From: Phaeobacter italicus
GTDB lineage: Bacteria > Pseudomonadota > Alphaproteobacteria > Rhodobacterales > Rhodobacteraceae
Assembly: GCF_001258055.1 (NCBI RefSeq)
Contig: NZ_CVRM01000022.1
Span: forward strand, 434,001-498,000
Direction of reading: 5' to 3'
DNA: 64,000 nucleotides
The notes below the pieces were generated by a model. It worked only from the letters and a program-made list of their open reading frames with translations, did not search any database and was not told the DNA's origin. Numbering within the stretch: position 1 is the stretch's first letter; the number at the start of each line of letters is the position of its first letter. The translations under genes were made by a program, and so were the position numbers. Shown piece by piece: positions 60,142-64,000 of the stretch.

Positions 60142-61611
60142 ATGACCACCTTTTCTTCTCCTCCTGAGCTTCTTGATCGTTTCAGCGCGTCGCTGTCCGG
60201 GCCGGACTGTCTTGACCGTCTGCGCGCTGGTGTCATCGGCGAAGGAGCACCGCTGCCGGGGCCGAACGGGCCTTTGGCGATGATTTATGCCGATTACGTC
60301 GCCTCGGGTCGGGCGCTGCGGCAGGTGGAGGACTTTGTCCTGACCGAGGTGCTGCCCTATTACGCCAACAGCCATACCGAAGCGTCATACTGCGGCAGTT
60401 TCATGACCCGCCTGCGCACGGCCGCGCGGCAGCGGATTGCGCAGATCTGTGGTGCGGATGATCGATTTGCGACCGTGTTCACGGGATCGGGGGCGACGGC
60501 TGGGCTCAACCGGTTGGTGCATCTTCTTGGGGTGAGCGAGGCCGCTGCACAGGGCGCGCGCCCATTGGTTATCCTTGGCCCTTATGAGCATCACTCCAAC
60601 ATTCTGCCGTGGCGTGAAAGCGGTGCAGAGGTGGTCGAAGTGCCAGAAGCCCAGGATGGCGGCCCCGATATGGCCGCGCTTGAGGCGCTGTTGGCGGCGC
60701 AGACAGGTGGGGGGCGTCTGGTTGTGGGGGCGTTTTCGGCAGCCTCGAACGTGACCGGGATTGTGACCGATACCGACGCGGTCAGCCGCCTTCTGCGCCG
60801 GTATGGCGCGCGGGTGGTGTGGGACTATGCCGGTGGTGGCCCGTATCTGCCGATGGACATGGCGGCAGGCACCGATGCGGAAAAGGACGCCATTGTTTTT
60901 TCTGCGCATAAATTTCTTGGCGGGCCTGGGGCGTCGGGGGTCATGATCCTGCGCAAGGCGGCAGTTGCCTGCACGCGCCCGACATTGCCGGGCGGCGGCA
61001 CCGTTAAATTCGTGTCCCCCTGGCAGCATGACTACGCCGACAATCTGGCCGCGCGCGAAGAGGCCGGTACGCCGAATGTGGTGGGTGACATCCGTGCGGC
61101 GCTGTGTCTGTTGGTGAAGGAGGCGATGGGGGCTGCGTTCCTGCGCGACCGGCAGGAAGAGCTGCGCCAGCGGGCGTTGCGCGGCTGGGCCGATCTGGAC
61201 AATCTGCATATCCTTGGCAATCCCGAGGCCCAGGACCGCTTGCCGATCTTTTCCTTCCAGCTGCGTGATCCGCAAACCGGAGAGCTGGTGCATCAGCAGC
61301 TGTTCACCCGGATGCTGTCGGATATCTACGGGGTGCAGGCGCGCGGTGGCTGTGCCTGTGCGGGTCCCTATGCCCATCGGTTGCTGGGCATTGACCAGCA
61401 GCAGTCCGACCAGATGCGGGCGGCCATTCTGGCGGGGCAGGAGATCGAGAAGCCGGGTTGGACGCGGCTCAATTTCTCCGCGTTGCTGAGTGATGAAAAG
61501 GCCGATGCGATCATCCAGGCCGTCCGGGCGCTGGCGCTGGATCCGGGCCGCTATAGTGCAGGTTACAGTGTGGATACAGCAACTGCGCGCTTTGCGCCGA
61601 AGGTGGCATAA
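60142..61611 (+). CDS. Class V aminotransferase/cysteine-desulfurase-like PLP enzyme
   Basis: A 489-aa fold-type I PLP enzyme. YADYVASGRALRQVEDF is the N-terminal SufS/CsdA-like segment. FTGSGATAGLNRLVHLLG binds the phosphate, VVWDYAGGGPYLPMDM holds Asp, and IVFSAHKFLGGPGASGVMI the Schiff-base Lys. PGGGTVKFVSPWQHDYADNL and GGCACAGPYAHRLLG, a Cys-rich site, follow. It is longer than desulfurases (~410 aa). The start at 60142 has AAGGG 8 bases upstream. The stop TAA overlaps the next ATG by 1 base, so it probably acts with the amidotransferase on the same substrate, possibly a gamma-glutamyl sulfur compound. Confidence 0.85.
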   Translation: MTTFSSPPELLDRFSASLSGPDCLDRLRAGVIGEGAPLPGPNGPLAMIYADYVASGRALRQVEDFVLTEVLPYYANSHTEASYCGSFMTRLRTAARQRIAQICGADDRFATVFTGSGATAGLNRLVHLLGVSEAAAQGARPLVILGPYEHHSNILPWRESGAEVVEVPEAQDGGPDMAALEALLAAQTGGGRLVVGAFSAASNVTGIVTDTDAVSRLLRRYGARVVWDYAGGGPYLPMDMAAGTDAEKDAIVFSAHKFLGGPGASGVMILRKAAVACTRPTLPGGGTVKFVSPWQHDYADNLAAREEAGTPNVVGDIRAALCLLVKEAMGAAFLRDRQEELRQRALRGWADLDNLHILGNPEAQDRLPIFSFQLRDPQTGELVHQQLFTRMLSDIYGVQARGGCACAGPYAHRLLGIDQQQSDQMRAAILAGQEIEKPGWTRLNFSALLSDEKADAIIQAVRALALDPGRYSAGYSVDTATARFAPKVA

Positions 61612-62390
61612 TGTGCCGTCTTCTCGCCTGGCAGGGGGCGCCCCGTTATCTTGAGGATCTGGTGTTTGTGCCTGAACATTCGCTGGTTCATCAGTGCCGC
61701 CATGCGCTGATCTGCAAGACACCGATCAATGCCGATGGGTTCGGTCTGGCCTGGTATTCGGAACGGGCAGAGCCCTGTCTGTACAAGGACACGCACCCGG
61801 CCTGGTCTGATCCGAACCTGGCCCAGCTGTCGCGTCACACCAAGACGGGACTGTTTCTGGCCCATGTGCGCGCCTCGACCGGAACCGCCGTGTCGCGCAA
61901 CAATTGCCATCCCTTTGCCAGTGGCAAATGGAGCTTTATGCACAATGGGCAGGCCGGCGGTCACATGCAGTTCCGCAAGCAGCTGGATATGCTGATCCCC
62001 GATCATGTCTATGACTGTCGCCTGGGTGGAACCGAGAGCGAGGCGATTTTCCTTATTGCGCTGGGTCTGGGGATGGATGCGGATCCGATTGGCGCCGTGG
62101 CGGCGGCTGTGCAGCAGGTGGAAACGATGTCTCGTGCCCACGGCACCACGCCGCATATGCGGTTTGGCGCCTGCTGGTCCGACGGAGAGCGCCTGTTTGC
62201 CGCGCGCTATGCCTCTGATCGCCACGCGCCGAGCCTGTATTACCGGGTCTATGACGAAGGGGTGATCGTCACGTCCGAGCCTCTGGACAGTGACAGCAGC
62301 CGGTGGGTCGAGGTGCTGCCCGGCTCTGCCTTGGTGGTCGAGGGGGGCCGCGTGCGCGAAGTTGCCTTTATGACGGCGCTGGCGGCGTAA
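61611..62390 (+). CDS. Class II glutamine amidotransferase (EgtC/YafJ-like)
   Basis: A 259-aa Ntn hydrolase. The protein starts M-C-R-L, giving catalytic Cys2 after Met removal, and continues LLAWQGAPRYLEDLVFVPEH. NADGFGLAWY, LFLAHVRASTGTAVSRNNCH and HPFASGKWSFMHNGQ are the Arg/Asn/Gly substrate site. GGTESEAIFLIAL follows. The YafJ/EgtC group includes gamma-glutamyl hydrolases such as EgtC of ergothioneine synthesis, but egtB/egtD are not in view. It is coupled to the class V PLP gene. Confidence 0.9.
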   Translation: MCRLLAWQGAPRYLEDLVFVPEHSLVHQCRHALICKTPINADGFGLAWYSERAEPCLYKDTHPAWSDPNLAQLSRHTKTGLFLAHVRASTGTAVSRNNCHPFASGKWSFMHNGQAGGHMQFRKQLDMLIPDHVYDCRLGGTESEAIFLIALGLGMDADPIGAVAAAVQQVETMSRAHGTTPHMRFGACWSDGERLFAARYASDRHAPSLYYRVYDEGVIVTSEPLDSDSSRWVEVLPGSALVVEGGRVREVAFMTALAA

Positions 62391-62441
62391 TATTGTATGA
62401 AATAAAAACAGCTAGTTAGATTGTTTTTTGATAAATTGGAT

Positions 62442-62459
62442 GTTGGAGCCTATTCCAAC
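62442..62459. repeat. Inverted repeat upstream of the reductive dehalogenase-like gene
   Basis: GTTGGA, a 6-base spacer, then TCCAAC, in an AT-rich 123-base gap. It lies 55 bases before ATG 62514 and may be an operator. Confidence 0.5.
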
Positions 62460-62513
62460 CTCCGATTTCTGGGGTACATCTGTGGCAGCTTTCTCCTGCA
62501 ATGGGATCCTGCC

Positions 62514-64000
62514 ATGTCTCTTCGTCTGTTCTCTACCCGCACGCGCCCGATGCATTTGGGGCCGTTCCCGATGGAGCGATTGCAGCCGGGCGGGATGCCG
62601 GATCTTGCCGCGGTGCCGCGGTTCCAGCCACTGAACTTTCGCCGCCCGGATATGCCCGCCTCAATCGTCAATGCGATGGGCGAATATCAGGCGATGATGG
62701 ATGCGATCCGTGACGGGCTGGTCAACAAGGCCCAGGCCGCGTGTCCAAGCGATCCGCAGGAGCGGGCCGATCACATCAAGGCCTTTGGCTATTTCAGCGA
62801 TGCGGCGATGGTGGGGGTCGGGCCGATGCCTGGCTCTGCCCGGTTGGATGTGCCTTATCGCAATCCAGATATCGACCGCCTGGCCCATGATCTGAAAACG
62901 CGCCAGACCAAAACGCTGGCCTCTGGCATTGATATGATCATGGCCGATCTGCGGGACGCGATGGAGGCACCGCCGACCACCATTGGCGATCACACCCATT
63001 CGATTGTGTTTCTCTACGAGATGCCGCGCGACCCGCGCCCGGATGAGGCGGGATGTGACTGGCTGGACGGGGCAGAGCGGCACCGCGCTTGTCTGCGGGC
63101 CTCGGAAACGGCGGTGGTGCTGGCAAACTACATTCGCCTGCTGGGCTGGGACGCCAAGGCGCATACCGGGACGTCGGCGGATGTTGATCTCAACCAGCTG
63201 ACCGTTGCGGCGGGGCTTGCCACGGTTGAGGATGGCAAGCTGGTGAACCCCTATCTGGGGACGCGGTTTGGCGTCGCGGTTGTGACCACCGATTTCGAGA
63301 TGGCGCAGGACAAGCCGCTGCTGCCGCAGGATTTGCAGCCGGTTATGCAGGTCAAGGGGCCGAAGTGGTGGCTGGGGATCGGGTCGGAACGCTCAGCGCT
63401 GAATGGCGACCCCTTTGCCCACCGTGATTTCCGCGATGGGCCGCACCCGTTTGAGACGCTGAAACGGGTTGCGGACCCCACCACCTATATTGATGAGGCG
63501 CGGGTGGCGCGGGTGCCCAAACGCGCCGATATGTTTGCCCGCAGCCAGTTCGGTGACATGGGCAAGACCAACCAGCAAGCCGCAACCGGCGGGTTTTACG
63601 TGCGCAAGGCCGCGCCCTCTATGGCGCAGCGGCGGATGCTGGGGGCGTTTGTGCTGCTGCAGGATGGCGCGCCGGCCCCGCAGGCACCACGACCCACGGA
63701 TGCGGAACGCAACGCTGCCAACATCAAGGCGGCGAGCTATTGGCTAGGGATTGATGCGGTCGGAATCAGCCGCTGTCCGGAGTGGACCTGGTACAGCCAT
63801 GACGCCACCGGCGCCGAAATCCACCCGGAGCACGATCAGGCGATTTCGATGATTGTCGATCAGGGTTTTGACACCACCGAGGGCACCTCTGGCGATGACT
63901 GGATTGCGGTGGCGCAGTCGATGCGGGCCTATCTGCGGTTTTCGCTGCTGGGCGGTGTCATCGCGCGGCAAATCCGCAACCTTGGCTACAAGGCCAAGGC
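62514..64000 (+). CDS. Reductive-dehalogenase-like protein (aerobic NpRdhA type), 3' truncated by the window edge
   Basis: The frame is open from ATG 62514 to the right edge (495 codons, no stop), so the C-terminus is missing. Residues ~85-285 resemble the cobalamin-binding RdhA/QueG-like core: HIKAFGYFSDAAMVGVGPMP, RASETAVVLANYIRLLGWDA, TVAAGLATVEDGKLVNPYLG and VVTTDFEMAQDKPLLPQD. Residues ~405-495 begin a second copy: NIKAASYWLGIDAVGISRCP and LLGGVIARQIRNLGYKAKA. This internal duplication is known in aerobic RdhA (e.g. Nitratireductor NpRdhA), where the second copy is catalytic. The iron-sulfur Cys motifs and flavin part would lie beyond 64000. No Tat signal is present, unlike respiratory RdhA. 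The ribosome-binding site is weak, so the start is uncertain. Confidence 0.82.
   Translation, partial: MSLRLFSTRTRPMHLGPFPMERLQPGGMPDLAAVPRFQPLNFRRPDMPASIVNAMGEYQAMMDAIRDGLVNKAQAACPSDPQERADHIKAFGYFSDAAMVGVGPMPGSARLDVPYRNPDIDRLAHDLKTRQTKTLASGIDMIMADLRDAMEAPPTTIGDHTHSIVFLYEMPRDPRPDEAGCDWLDGAERHRACLRASETAVVLANYIRLLGWDAKAHTGTSADVDLNQLTVAAGLATVEDGKLVNPYLGTRFGVAVVTTDFEMAQDKPLLPQDLQPVMQVKGPKWWLGIGSERSALNGDPFAHRDFRDGPHPFETLKRVADPTTYIDEARVARVPKRADMFARSQFGDMGKTNQQAATGGFYVRKAAPSMAQRRMLGAFVLLQDGAPAPQAPRPTDAERNAANIKAASYWLGIDAVGISRCPEWTWYSHDATGAEIHPEHDQAISMIVDQGFDTTEGTSGDDWIAVAQSMRAYLRFSLLGGVIARQIRNLGYKAK

Overview
The window is a high-GC alphaproteobacterial chromosome segment that fits the Rhodobacteraceae, most likely the Roseobacter group. 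That placement rests on gene content and order: slt/dapA divergent, a Hint-domain protein, BKACE and MocR-type TauR proteins, and a taurine/sulfite cluster with a cytoplasmic SoeABC-type sulfite dehydrogenase. No rRNA, tRNA, CRISPR array, transposase or integrase was found.

Region 1 (1-19.2 kb) is mostly ordinary core and housekeeping sequence. It holds the 3' end of an HlyD adaptor, RidA, GDPD, a FemAB-like acyltransferase, a pterin dehydratase, a peroxiredoxin, a ferredoxin reductase, RsmD, a HAD phosphatase, a lipoprotein, methionine aminopeptidase, MscS, SfsA, a CinA-type domain, GNATs, an AhpD-like protein, OmpA, a Hint protein, LysR, an AEC carrier, a DUF4399 paralogue pair with two small ABM/NIPSNAP proteins, and an MFS carrier. 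Region 2 (19.25-21.6 kb) is a small AT-richer accessory insert with one orphan 515-aa tail-anchored protein. Region 3 (21.6-41.6 kb) is again largely core: FadH, RppH, an EamA/MarR pair with clear operator palindromes, an outer-membrane barrel/serine hydrolase operon, adenosine kinase, Nth, an Ada-type methyltransferase, OmpA lipoprotein, FMN reductase, a split MnmC, Slt, DapA, and an ECF41 sigma/AhpD pair.

Region 4 (41.7-57.6 kb) is the metabolic centrepiece, taurine dissimilation. Taurine:pyruvate aminotransferase (tpa) makes sulfoacetaldehyde and Xsc cleaves it to sulfite and acetyl phosphate. Pta and AckA handle acetyl phosphate, and a citrate synthase paralogue could draw off acetyl-CoA. 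SoeABC is predicted to oxidise sulfite to sulfate and a TauE/SafE-type carrier to export it. TauR regulates. Reading the upstream regions directly, I find pairs of CTGGnnYTAA-like direct repeats at 22-23 bp pitch upstream of xsc, upstream of tpa, and between tauR and a divergent arsR-permease operon. This suggests the ArsR/permease pair belongs to the taurine regulon.

Region 5 (57.8-64 kb) carries a BKACE/class III aminotransferase operon, a class V PLP enzyme translationally coupled to a class II glutamine amidotransferase, and the first 495 codons of a reductive-dehalogenase-like protein (aerobic NpRdhA type, with a visible internal duplication) that runs off the right edge.
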